From NCBI GenBank assembly GCA_036186865.1, contig AP025067.1, forward strand, positions 21,012,648 to 21,076,647: a DNA stretch of 64,000 bases, read 5' to 3'. The translations under genes were made by a program, and so were the position numbers. This document shows positions 9,891 through 20,255 of the stretch, piece by piece. Every line of letters starts with the position of its first letter. Positions within the stretch are counted from its first letter, which is position 1. The notes below the pieces were generated by a model. That model did not search any database and was not told the origin of the DNA. It saw only the letters and a list, made by a program, of their open reading frames with translations. This stretch comes from Eustoma russellianum (lineage: Eukaryota; Streptophyta; Magnoliopsida; Gentianales; Gentianaceae).

Positions 9891-12017
9891 TGTTGAGAAA
9901 TATGTTTGGATAATTTTCAAAGTCATGATTTTAAGTGATGAATACTTAAAAATGTCACATATGGTGTTATAAATGAAAGAGTTGAATAAGTAGGGTTGTT
10001 AGAAATATTTTTCTAAAATGTGATAAAATAGTTGTTTTTATTTTTACATGATTTATATATGTTTATCATGTTGTGATTATGTGATTTTTATGATGGTAAT
10101 ATCTTGTGACTAATATGCCCAAGTTTCTACAACTTACCAAAAAGGGCAAAAGTGGTAGTTTGAGTTTTGTAGGTACTCGACATGGTGAATATGATTCAAG
10201 AAGATATTATCATCTTATTTATTATCAAGAAGGTGTTATTATATTTAATTCTGACCATCGGGGTCATTTCTGGAGTTTTATCTCACTAGGGGCATTTTGG
10301 TCATTTTACCCCCGAAGACAGTTTCGGTGTTTTTACTCAAGGAATCTCTTGAGTATCTTATTATATTCATTCTGGAGTTCATTTAATATATTCTTGAAGA
10401 TTATTTGGTGGTTTTCTATTTTATTCTCTCATTTGATGATTTTATCGACGGTAGCGGGATATGTGACGGTATTCGATGTCACGTTCTATTTTCTCTTGAA
10501 GACTCTTATATATATGTTATTGGAGGTTCTTAATCATCATCTTTCAGAGATTACAAGGTGTCCTTGGTGCAAGATTCATCACAATATGTCAAGGAGAAAT
10601 GGGAATTTTGATATTATATGTTGACATAACCTTGTCAACTATTATTTGTTGATTTCTCCTCAAAAATCTGAGTTGGTATACATATACACAGCCTCCAAAA
10701 CGTGATTATACAGGTGGAGATGATGTTTTTCTCATTTTATGAGTTGAAGACAAGAAGACAAACCAAAAGCAAGCTAGTTGGCAAAAGTTGCCAACTTGAA
10801 ATTTCAAATTTGAATGTAATGTAGACAAGATTGTTGGAGATGATTATGGAGGTGCTTTAATTCAAATTCTCAGCCATCACATGGTCTAAAAGTTGGAGAT
10901 AATATGCCATCTATTCACACTATAAATAGGAGGCAAGGTGAAGAAGAGAAGACACACACTTGAAAGCAAAATTGAAGATTGTTGTCTTGCTATTCTCTTC
11001 TCATATTTTCGTTCATACTTTGTGTAGTTAAGGTGTTCCAATTTTCTTTGTTGTCCAGCTACACTATACACACCTTCTTGGGTTGGATTTGTATGATTGA
11101 TTAGCCAAATTTATAAGGCTACATCAATAGGTGGTAGAGGTGTTGTAATCAAGAGTTGCATAGAGGTGATTATCCAAGTCTTGAATAAGGTTGGTGTATA
11201 ACCCAAGGATCAAGCTTGGCTCTTGTTGTAAGGTGTTCATTTGATAGTTAAATCCAAGAAAATGTGTTCCTTGGGACTAGAGTAGGTCACATTGACCGAA
11301 CCAGGATATATTTTTGGTGTTCTTCTCTTGTTTCTTTATTTCTGTTTTCTGCCCGTTTTTGACTGCAGTTTTCACACAACTTCTCACAATTTGAAAAAAT
11401 AGCTAAACATTTTCAAAATTCGTGATTTTTGGTGGAGTTATACTTCAGACTGTTAGCTTTCATTTGCAACAAGAATCACTTGATTTGAGCAAGGGAAAGT
11501 TAATCTTTTAGTCTTTGCAAGATAACTGCTCTAATCTGGCTGCAATCTGACTAGTTTTGAGAAAACTTAAATTCTGTGTTTTTGAAGAATTATTTAAGGT
11601 CAGAGCCTTTTGAAAACTTCATCTACACATCCTAAGGAGTGTTTTGATATAAAGATCAACCTTTTTGGTTGAATATTCAAAGAGAAATACATTTTTCAAA
11701 ATCAGCAACATTCTGTCCAATTCTGTCCAGATTGACCATCTGAATGTTTTTATTTGTTTGAAGGGTCAAACGATCTTATTTTTGTCTGATTTTTGGACAG
11801 AGTCTTGTTAACTCATTGAAGTTAAATTCTGGAGAGTTTCATAATTTTTGGAGCTGTGTAAAATTATTTGTGAATTTTTGAAAAACGTGTTCTGAATCTG
11901 AGGTGGTTTCAGATTCTGTTTTCAAAGGGGATTTTAACAAAGGGTTGTAGTGTAATTTCCGCTAACCACTATTCACCCCCCCTCTAGTGGTGTTTATTGC
12001 AGGTGCACGGTCCAACA
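9891..12017 (+). repeat. 3' LTR of element B
   Basis: Same 2127-bp length and termini as 1899-4025. Followed by ctaag (12018-12022). Differences from the 5' LTR include a to g at 10328 and several scattered transitions, about 13 in total by eye. Confidence 0.92.
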
Positions 12018-13066
12018 CTAAGTTGCCATGTGAGCCATCGATCCCTGAGATCCATTGTTCCTTCAGTGATCATTACTTGGAGGTTTCCATCTAGTATTTT
12101 GCAAGTTACTCCCAAAAGATCTGGTTGGTCTTTGTACTTTTGCATCAGGTCTACTGTAACAGTTATCAAATATGTGACCTGAGCGTTTACAGTATTTACA
12201 GTAAGATTTCCCACCTTGAAAAGGTCCTTTGAAGGCAGCTAAGGCGGAAGGGTTAGAGGCATCAGAAATAGTTTGGATAGATTTTGTGGTATCTAGAATA
12301 GTTTGGACAGAGAGAGCAGAACTCTCAGTATTAAGTGATGTATTGCTCCTTATGACTCGAGTACGGGACTCTTCTAGTCTAACTTCAGAAAAGGCAGAAT
12401 TTATGGTAGGAATGGTTTAGTCCCCAACAATCTGCTGCGTACAGAATCAAAATCCTTATGTAATCCCTGTAGAAATCTGAGCACTCTTTTTGTTTCAATG
12501 AATTTTTTAAAAGCAATCGCATCAGCTGGTAAGCCCCACTTATGGGTTTCATAGGTATCAATTTGTTGCCATAAGAGGGTAAGTTGAGAGTAGTAGGAAT
12601 TGACAGGTTGATCACCTTGTTTTATTTCATTAACATGAGACTCTAGCTCATATATTTCTGCAATGTTATCTGTCTGTGAACATAATTCCTCTGTTGCTTT
12701 CCAGATCTCAGCCGTAGTTGAATAGAGAATGAAATTGTTTCCTATTTCTGGAGTCATGGAGCTGATTAACCATGACATAGTCATGGCATTTTCAGTTTTC
12801 CATTGTCTATATAGAGCATCAGTAGGTAACGGAGCCTGCATGTTACCATAGAGATAGTCATCTTTTCCTCTACCCATAATAAATATCTCAACAGCCTTGC
12901 TCCATGCAAGGGAGTTGTGACTTGTCAGCTTAAGGTTAGTAACCATTACTGAGCTGCCATCAAGAGTGTTAGAAGGCAAAGGAACAGCAAGCACTGCAGC
13001 AGTGATGGATGAAGAAGCTTCATTTTGACGAGTAGCAGACACAGGAGTGCTTATAGAAGACATCAA
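12018..13066 (-). pseudogene. Copia Gag (element C)
   Basis: Starts at ATG 13066 (MMSSISTPVSATRQNE). The frame carries a Retrotran_gag/UBN2-type capsid domain (SHNSLAWSKAVEIFIMGRGK, then AEIWKATEELCSQTDNIAEI). It meets a stop at 12401 after a small frameshift near 12405. In the next frame the protein continues through a Ser/Thr-rich linker to an intact zinc knuckle, CKYCKRSGHIFDNC (about 12150-12195). Two further stops (a TGA about 30 codons past the knuckle and a TAG at the junction) confirm decay. The frame resumes at 1637 on the other side of the nested elements. Confidence 0.85.
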
Positions 13067-13829
13067 ATAATTTGATGATGAACCGGAAGTTGTTGTTGTA
13101 GCAGCTCAGAGATGCTTGAAACGAAGAAGATGAGAAGTGTTTGAAAGGAACAGAGGAGAGAAAAACTCAGGAGGAGAGAAAGAAAGTAAGAGAGAGAAAT
13201 GTGAAGCAATTTGCAAGTTGGGAACAAGACTTCTCGAAGAATTGAAAGAGGCTTCTCGAAGAAGCTTGGAAAAAAAATATCTCAGTGAAGTGGGCCACGT
13301 GTTACAATTTTAGCGGCATAGAATTCCATTTTGTAAAACTTTTAGATGCAAATGTGTTATGCTTGGGAAGTGGAAAACCACATGTATATTAGCATGCAAT
13401 GCACGTCTGTTAGCTCCTTCCCACTTATCGTCCCACTTGTATCAAGTGGAGAACCACGTGCATACCAGCATGCAATACACGTTTGTTAGCTCCTTCCCAC
13501 TTGTCTTCTACTTATATCACGAAATACAAAATTGAACAAAACAAATTTTGATTCTGAACCTCTTCTTTTTCACGTTTCTCTTCCACCTCTTTTTTTGTTT
13601 CTTTATGATCCTTCATTTTTCTTTTCTCCTTCACGTTTTTCTTCACCTGTTCTCCGTTGGACTGCTTTCGTTTCCCACTTAGCTTTTGCTCGAAGCTCTC
13701 TGGACAAAGGGTGTGATACTTCTGCTTCTGCAACAATTTTGAGGTTTAAAAAACACTGCAACAGTGACAGCGTGATGAAGTCTACAATAATGCAGTTTTT
13801 GAATTTTTTCTATTTCTTCTCCACAATGT
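13067..13829 (-). other. Long 5' leader of element C with tandem duplication
   Basis: About 760 bp between PBS and gag ATG with no coding signal. It contains a 76-bp imperfect tandem duplication (13371-13446 and 13447-13520, each with 'agcatgcaa' and 'gttagctccttcccactt') and a purine-rich stretch at 13130-13270. Confidence 0.6.
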
Positions 13830-13841
13830 GCTCTGATACCA
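13830..13841 (-). other. Primer-binding site of element C
   Basis: gctctgatacca on the plus strand, that is tggtatcagagc on the minus strand: initiator-Met PBS, two bases from the inferred LTR end at 13844. Confidence 0.8.
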
Positions 13842-13843
13842 TA

Positions 13844-14040
13844 TGGAGAAGATAATATGAAGAAGATATAATCAACTTCATTTAACAATAATACACACAG
13901 TTACACAAATCCATGTACCCGTTTTTATAGGTGATGAGCAACGGTAACATGATAAGAAGAGAGAAAAGTCTAAAAATTAAGAGAACAATTTCTAACGGTA
14001 ATAAGAGATTCCTAACGATAATAAGAGAGAGATTTCAACA
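13844..14040 (-). repeat. Probable 5' LTR of element C
   Basis: On the minus strand it starts TGTTGAAATC (14040) and ends CTTCTCCA (13844), next to the PBS. A TATA box (minus-strand tataaaaa, 13922-13929) lies inside. About 197 bp, short for Copia but within the known range. The outer boundary rests only on the TG terminus; no second LTR is in the window to compare. Confidence 0.5.
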
Positions 14041-15002
14041 GAAATGAAAATTAATCTTATTATAGAAAATTGTTTTGTCTGACGTACATAAGCTTACGAG
14101 GAAATTACCGTATTTAAGTCGTGTATCATACAAGTATTCCAAAAGGAAAGAAAGAGAGAGGAAGAAGGGGCAGAGCAAAGAAGTACACGGTTAGGTTTTA
14201 TCTTTCTTTTTTGGGAGCAAAACGTTGTACCCAAACCCGAGGGCCTCTCCTACTAGTCTCATGATCTTCGTGGATGAATGTCTTTATTTTCTTCACCAAT
14301 ATTTTAGCTTAGTAAACGTATTGAACTCAAACCTTCACTAAGATTCATAACTAGCTAGCCATGGGAAAGTTTTGTCACGGTCTCATGTCAAATCATGTGA
14401 AGGATAAGCGTATGTATAGATAGATAACAAAACTAAAATCTGAAACCAGCGGATGGTAAGCATTAAACAGTCAAATTGGGAAGCCATAGCAACTAACGCA
14501 AAAAGAGAGAAAATCAATTTCTGAAAAGAAATATAGCAGTAACCTACACGAGTTTTCATCCAAATATTTTTAAGTTATCACACACCCAAAAAAAACTGAT
14601 GAAGCTGAAGTTTTGAGAACATTTGGAGTCTCAATCGATATTCAAATCGGAGCACATTAACATGAACGAAATCTTGAATTCATAAGCTTTTCGACTTATT
14701 TTATGAACAATTCTTGCAATAGACACGAACTAAAGGAATATATTCGGCATCCACAGGCACAATAGGTCAATCAACTTAATAAAATAGAGTTGACACTACA
14801 TAACAAATTCATGAATTGTGTACAACTTTCATCCTTTAAGCAATTACCATCGTTCAAATAACAATTTTCGTTAAGGCCCATGGAGCAATATGCACTGAAA
14901 GCCATCAAATGAAGTCGGTATCATCAAGTGTCTCCGGACAGATTGTCACAAGTAGCACATGTCAAATACTACTGAAATGAAGGATGGCGATCGGTATCTT
15001 AC
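14041..15002. other. No gene recognised; possible GSTZ intron
   Basis: AT-rich sequence between element C and the last visible GSTZ exon. I looked on the minus strand for the C-terminal GSTZ exons (the ATGDE and ADLFLAPQ regions) and did not find them. A pyrimidine-to-purine skewed patch lies at 14140-14180. Nothing else supported. Confidence 0.4.
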
Positions 15003-15283
15003 CTACAAAGCCTTTTTTTATATGTTGTAGAACCCAGGGGATGACTTCTTCACTCCAAGTTTTTCTTTAATCATTTTCTGGACAAAAGGACAGATATTTA
15101 AAACTGTAACTGCATGACATGATAAGATTGCAAGCTCGTATACTCACAAGGATAGGTAGATTCTGATATGGCTGTATGCTTGAACAAACAATATTTGCCG
15201 CCTGCGCATATTAAACGCTATAAATTAATAGATAAAAAGATACAAGTTACACGTAAAGATTCAACAACTTCCAAGAGCTTACA

Positions 15284-15293
15284 TTTTGTTACA
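15284..15293. repeat. 10-bp target-site duplication of MULE 1
   Basis: ttttgttaca here and at 16764-16773, immediately outside both TIRs. A 9-11 bp duplication is the Mutator signature. Confidence 0.9.
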
Positions 15294-15768
15294 GAGTAAA
15301 TTGCAGTTAGCACCCAAATGTTGGTCACATTTTCCAGTTAGCATTTAATCGTTATGAAACCTCAGCTGGCATCCAAACGTGGCTAAAATTGACTCAATTA
15401 ACACCAAAACTGGCTGCTGACCTGCTGCAGCCGGTTTTAGCAAATTTTACCGCCAAAAAACGATTCCCTCCAAAATTAACGTCTTCCTCTTTCCTCTCTT
15501 CTGCTGCTACTGTTTCCTGTTGGTTTGCCTCCATAAATTAGCCCTCCAATTTACAAAATCACCCAATATACATCAATAATTCACATTCCTCATTCTTCCT
15601 CCCCCTCTCTATTGTGCTTTAAGATGTCTTTCTCATCCTCGGTTGGTAATATACATCAATTATTCAACATCTATATCAGTTATGAATGATTAGAAGTTAC
15701 CTCATCGTGACAATATTGCAGTCCCCTAAATTTTTCATGGTTGCTTATGTGAAACATTTCTGCTTCAG

Positions 15769-16197
15769 GAACGTGTATCCAACATTGCCTACAACATTGT
15801 AAATGGTCTTTGCTCTCCCGTAAGGAATCCATCTGCTCCAGTATACATTACAATAGGTGATGGGGGCAATCTAGAAGGCCTAGCGACCAAGTATGCTTCA
15901 CAAACTCGACTTGAATTATAACATCCAAAGTAAACAACTGTTTGCTTTGCCGAAAAATTTTGAAAACTGATGTGGTTTCCATTCTTGTAATTTTCAGCAT
16001 GTCAGAACCACAACCCAAGTATTCAGCCTTCCGTGAGGCTAGTTTTGGTCATGCAACTCTCGACATAAAGAACCACACACACCTGGTACGCATGGCATTG
16101 CAATCAAGATGGATCCGCCATATCAGTTGATAAAATGTGGTTCTTCAATAGATATTGGTATCCAGCATACGAGTCCACAGCTACAGATATGTGATTG
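15769..16197 (+). pseudogene. Captured purple acid phosphatase fragment
   Basis: Two exons with a retained intron. Exon 15769-15890 follows a good acceptor (ttctgcttcag) and reads ERVSNIAYNIVNGL ... VYITIGDGGNLEGLAT. The donor is at 15891 and the acceptor ends at 15997. Exon 15998-16197 reads MSEPQPKYSAFREASFGHAT, then after a 2-nt loss in a CA run continues NQDGSAISVDKMWFFNRYW before a stop. This is the C-terminal part of the plant purple acid phosphatase metallophosphatase domain and its tail, just downstream of the conserved GHVHAYER metal-binding region, which is missing. It cannot be catalytic. Retention of an intron shows that DNA, not mRNA, was captured. Confidence 0.88.
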
Positions 16198-16413
16198 CAA
16201 ACTTTTGTGTACTTTGCGGCATTGACATCGATTGTATTCAAAATACAAATGCTTAGGGCATCATCAACATGAATAAAATGCCGCTAACGTTCCAGTGGCA
16301 CGCCAAAGAACTGATTTCGCAATTGATGAGTCATGGCTACAGCAAAGTTTATTTGCGTTTGTGTAGTCTGGATAGAATGTGGAATACTATAATAACTACA
16401 CTCAACGCCACAT
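16198..16413. other. Remaining interior of MULE 1
   Basis: No recognisable protein in any frame. It may be intron or 3' flank of the captured phosphatase gene or an unidentified second capture. Confidence 0.35.
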
Positions 16414-16773
16414 AACCGAGGATGAGGAAGACATCTTAAAGCACAATAGAGAGGGGAGGAAGAATGAGAAATGTGAATTATTGATGTATATTGGGTGATT
16501 TTGTGAATTGGGGGGCTAATTTATAGAGGCAAACCAGCAGGGAACAGTAGCAGCAGAAGGGAGGGAAGAGGAAGACGTTAATTTTGGAGGGAATCGTTTT
16601 TTGGCGGTAAAATTTGCTGAAACCGGCTGCAGCAGGTCAGCAGCCGGTTTTTGGTGTTAATTGAGTCAATTTTAGCCACGTTTGGATGCCAACTGAGGTT
16701 TCATAACGATTAAATGCTAACCGGAAAATGTGACCAACGTTTGAGTGCTACTGCAATTTACTCTTTTGTTACA

Positions 16774-17199
16774 TGGTCTTCAGAAAACGAAACATTGATT
16801 CGTTGCATATTTTTACAATGTACATTACAATGCGGCATGTTCCCTCACAACATACTAGCACATCATATCCCTATTATTATGTTATTTATGCATGTACATA
16901 TAGAGCCGGGGGTCAACTGGAAGCAAACTCTCTATCCTTTGGGGTAGAGGTATTGTTTGGCTGCCGCTCACCCTCCACAGACCCTAACGATAGCTTTTAC
17001 TGCCGTTGGGGTATATTGGGTATGATTACAAAGCAGCATGTAATGCAAAGCAGATCTTAATGACGTATTTAATCCGGTAAATTGACATGGGACGGTAGCC
17101 ATTATAACAATTGCTTCTAACAGAAAATCACCCACTATAACAAGTATCACAACCACCATTCCAACGGACTATACAATTGAGTTGATTCCATAGAATTAC
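16774..17199. other. GSTZ intron sequence
   Basis: Between MULE 1 and GSTZ exon 4. No coding signal seen. Confidence 0.5.
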
Positions 17200-18244
17200 C
17201 TGATGATTTATAACTTTTTCCTGAAGATCACGGGGTAACAATGGATGTTGAGGAAACTTCTCCTCCAGGTACTGTAGGCATAAGTATGCATTCGAAAATT
17301 TATCCCACAAGCATCAAACTAACAAAGCCGTTATGAAAAAGAACACATGGAAAAGAAACACACCGTCAAGATTGCTAAAGAGTCAGCAACCACAACATCA
17401 CCGTCAACAAGAGCAGGTACACATCCAAGAGGATTAAGCTTAAAAAACTCTGTAATCCCATAAAATTAATGGAACCATTAATATTGGTTCTCATACTCAA
17501 CAAGTATTACATTCAACAAGATTATGCACGTACGAAATTAAAATTAAAAACATCTCGGAGATACTTAATTGACATTTGATTTTCATGTTAACTCTAAAAA
17601 ATGACATGAAGGCAAGCCTTTACTCACAATAAAAATTATTGACCCCATTATCATTGATCATGGAAACAAAAAATTGGAGGCTGCATATATTAAATCAAGC
17701 AAAATTATCCTTATACATACGCAAGCGACCTCGGCTACCATTTTAATGCACATGTACATGCAGTTTATTACAAAGACATAAGATCAACTGTTTTCACTTC
17801 ATGTCAAGCAGAGGAACGAAGAAACTACAGCAAAATAAACCACATAAATCAAATAAAGTAACACAAATATACACGAAATAAACCGCAACAAGAAAGTTAA
17901 GGAAAGTAAACGACAGAAATCAGATAAGCCCAAAAATACAAGGATTAGAGAGAGGAAGAAAGCATAGAGAGTTGGACAGGAAAATTGAGTACACCAACCA
18001 GGAGATCTGTTTTCATCTTTAAGTAAGTTCACTGCTTTGTACTCGTACTCCAGTCCTGCTTAGTTTTATCCAACTTTAATCTTCCACAAGCTAACGGCAA
18101 GCAGAGAATTGAGAACAAACTTAACTAAAAAAGAAAGAAAAATCAGACCTTTCAAATTGAGGGCGATCCGAACACGGAAAGAGCAAGAGCTACCCCAAGT
18201 GGAGTAGAGCTGCAGCTTCTTTAATTCCCCGCCTCCGGTTGCAT

Positions 18245-18741
18245 GTTCAATTTCAATTTCAATTATTAACTCCAAAATTTCCAATAGCAAACAAATTGCG
18301 AAGCAAATGAATGTGAGAGATGATCGGTATTGAATCAAGGCGATTAAACACATTCACCATAGTAAACAGGCACATAGATTTGGATGCACAATTAGGTGGA
18401 TGAAATCCAGTTAATTCTTTGAATGGAGATGAAACTGGAATCATGGAAGATCAAACAGAAAAATATATATGTTGGATTTAATTTAATAAATCCCTGAATA
18501 GGACCGTTTAATCGAATCAATGGACAAAGTAACAAAATGCGGAAAATATACCTTGTTCTATTGCTGTTGTTAATCTGATCACGTATGCTGCAAGTGCTCC
18601 GGCTGATGAAGAATCTGGCGTGATCCAAGTATTCACCACCTCCCACCAATTGCTGATATACCCCTTGAACGGAATCAACAATTCACTGCTTTACCCGATG
18701 AAGAGGCTATGCAGTGTGGGCTTTATAGAAAACTTAGCACA
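18245..18741. other. Upstream of GSTZ; no gene recognised
   Basis: Would hold the GSTZ 5' UTR and promoter (minus strand). AT-rich, no clear TATA assignment, no coding signal. It is contiguous in origin with 28086 onward, because element D is inserted at the ccttc between them. Confidence 0.4.
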
Positions 18742-19015
18742 CCTTCTGATGAGGATCAAGGGTCCGATGAGGATCAAGGGCCCCATCAAGAGGTCAAAGG
18801 TCCTATAACAAGAAGGAGGGCAAGGGAACTTTGTCATCAAGTTGCCACCTTCTTGTACAAACATGTTCAAGATGAACCTAAAACTCCTTGGGTTCATTTC
18901 ATTGAACCTTCAACTTGAGCTTGTCTCAGCATGCACGCCTACATTCTTGTTTTTAGATTTTATTTTGTGTCGTGTGATCTTAGTTTTATGTATTTGCTTT
19001 GTAGGTAAATTAGGT

Positions 19016-19145
19016 ACAAGAGAATGTTTGAAGAAAATGTTCAAGAGAATGTTTCAAGAGAATGTTTGAAGAGAATGTTTCAAAAGAATGTTTGAAGAGA
19101 ATGTTGAAGAGAATGTTTGAAGAGAATGTTTCAAGAGAATGTTTG
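19016..19145 (+). repeat. 15-bp tandem array in element D LTR
   Basis: Eight to nine degenerate copies of agaatgtttgaagag / agaatgtttcaagag. The 3' LTR has the same array at about 26856-26985, differing by one base by eye. Confidence 0.9.
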
Positions 19146-19891
19146 TCTATGCTAAGACAAATTCAAAAGTGTCCAAGATAGAGTTTCTTGATCAAGTTGA
19201 AATCAAAATCATCTCCATTATCCACAAGAAGGGGGCGGCCATATCTAAAGCAAATGGATAATGATCAATTGAGTTTAAATTCAAAGCTAGGATTGAATTT
19301 AAAATTCAATCTTAATTTGAATTCAATCTCAATCAATTGGAGACTTAAAGTTCAAAAGGATTTCAGCCTAATCTACATCCACTCCAAAGAAGTCACACGC
19401 CAACATGAAGTCATCACACGCCAATGTTTGAAGCAAAGATGAGATGGCAATTCAAATTTGAATCCAAGTTTAAAATTCAAGTTCAAGTTAAACTCAATCT
19501 CCAACCAGCATTTGAATTCAACATCTCAACCAATCGAAGACATCTCACACGCCTAGATAAGCATCCACACGCCACTTGAAGATCAAAAAGGATGGGATTA
19601 TGATTCAAAGATTGAATTCAAGTTTGAAGTCAAATTGAATCCAATCTTCAACTAGCCTTTGAATGCAAAGTCAACCACATCTCCAACGCCAATTTCAGCA
19701 TCTCCAACGCCAATTTCATCACCAAACATGACTAGATTCATTGAAGATAACATCTTTCAAGCATTTCAAGTTTTAGCTAGAATTATCTTAGTTTAAATTT
19801 TCAAGCAAAGTTCAAATTTAAACATTTGTTAGATAGCTTTATTTGAATTATCTCTAGCCATTTTCAAGCTAAAGGGGGCGTCTACTAGGCC

Positions 19892-19900
19892 TATAAATAG
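19892..19900 (+). promoter_or_regulatory. TATA box of element D 5' LTR
   Basis: tataaatag in 'aggcctataaatagacccc', duplicated at 27732-27740. Likely core promoter. Confidence 0.6.
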
Positions 19901-20243
19901 ACCCCTTTGGCTGGTTGTAAACTCACCTTTCGATGAATAACAATTCTTGATATTTTCTTCACTTTGAGTGATACTTTGTTTTCTTGGTTTTGCATTAAAA
20001 ACCTAAGTTAAGATCCTTCAAAGTTGAGCGATTTGAAGGTATTGCCATTGCTAAAAGGTGCCGTCCAGGAGGGCCATCTTGGTTTGCCTGATCAACGACC
20101 ATCTTATAGTGTTGGTCTTGCTCGTTGTCCACACGTTTGATCACTAAGGAAGCAAGGGGAAGTTTACTTCTTTGTGCCTAACCCTTTGTGAAGGACGTTT
20201 GGAAGGTGGAATTGTTGGAGCCCACGAGTTACACGCATCAAAT

Positions 20244-20255
20244 TGGTATCAGAGC
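20244..20255 (+). other. Primer-binding site of element D
   Basis: tggtatcagagc three bases after the LTR end: initiator-Met PBS. Confidence 0.9.

Larger units (their letters stand above)
1899..12017 (+). mobile_element. Full-length Copia retrotransposon, SIRE-like (element B)
   Basis: Complete structure: 5' LTR 1899-4025, initiator-Met PBS 4028-4039, gag (broken), open pol 6316-9549, polypurine tract 9879-9890, 3' LTR 9891-12017. Domain order in pol (protease, integrase, RT, RNase H) defines Copia. The long LTRs, the coiled-coil extension after the Gag zinc knuckle and the low-complexity spacer before protease resemble the SIRE lineage; that assignment is tentative. The LTRs are both 2127 bp and I count about 13 differences, indicating recent insertion. 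The element is flanked on the left by TRIM sequence (accaa) and on the right by ctaag, so its own target duplication is not preserved. Confidence 0.9.
12018..14040 (-). mobile_element. Copia retrotransposon, 5' half (element C)
   Basis: Minus-strand Copia that hosts the TRIM, element B and element A. Reading leftward: probable 5' LTR 13844-14040, initiator-Met PBS 13830-13841, a long leader with duplications (13067-13829), gag (12023-13066), then the interrupting elements, then a further piece at 1457-1637. The 3' half is off the left edge. Its gag resembles the one at 49492-51704 (element J): LYRQWKTENAMTMSWLI here against FLLWKSENSMIMYWLI there. Confidence 0.8.
15294..16763 (+). mobile_element. 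Pack-MULE 1 (non-autonomous Mutator-like element)
   Basis: Long terminal inverted repeats, 15294-15644 and 16414-16763 (about 350 bp each), beginning gagtaaattgcagt and flanked by a perfect 10-bp duplication. The 770-bp interior carries two exons and an intron of a purple acid phosphatase and no transposase. The TIRs are related to those of MULE 2 (49956-51678): both contain the 'caccaaaactgg / caccagaaactgg' block, the 'ttttaccgccaaaa' block and the 'attgtgc..taa' block. It sits in an intron of the decayed GSTZ gene in opposite orientation to the captured exons. Confidence 0.9.
15003..18244 (-). pseudogene. GSTZ: Zeta-class glutathione S-transferase / maleylacetoacetate isomerase, truncated gene
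   Basis: Family role: cytosolic GSH-dependent isomerisation of maleylacetoacetate in tyrosine breakdown. Six minus-strand exons with consistent GT-AG borders and phases: 18149-18244 (LQLYSTWGSSCSFRVRIALN), 17999-18055 (GLEYEYKAVNLLKDENRSP), 17364-17449 (NPLGCVPALVDGDVVVADS), 17200-17271 (YLEEKFPQHPLLPRD), 15148-15201 (AANIVCSSIQPYQNLPIL), 15003-15077 (MIKEKLGV...). These give the thioredoxin-like N domain and the first helix of the C domain. Defects: the ATG at 18242-18244 is out of frame with the exon by one base; exon 6 has an apparent 1-nt loss that brings a stop; the usual Tyr-Trp-Arg before SSC reads Thr-Trp-Gly; the C-terminal exons are absent. They could lie off-window beyond element C. 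A Pack-MULE occupies intron 4-5. Confidence 0.85.
18747..20240 (+). repeat. 5' LTR of element D
   Basis: Begins tgatgaggatcaag and ends acacgcatca (terminal inverted TGATG/CATCA). The first 172 bp are the coding sequence of the Pol C-terminus, repeated here out of context (stop at 18916-18918). A 15-bp tandem array lies at 19016-19145 and a TATA box at 19892-19900. Confidence 0.95.

Noticed and set aside
15769..16197. A functional purple acid phosphatase gene.
   Set aside because: Only two exons, no metal-binding residues, frame broken, and bracketed by MULE TIRs.
18709..18918. Small independent gene at the start of element D.
   Set aside because: It is the LTR copy of the Pol C-terminus; the upstream part is flanking DNA.
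19016..19145. CRISPR-like array.
   Set aside because: Contiguous 15-bp tandem units without spacers, in an LTR of a plant retrotransposon.
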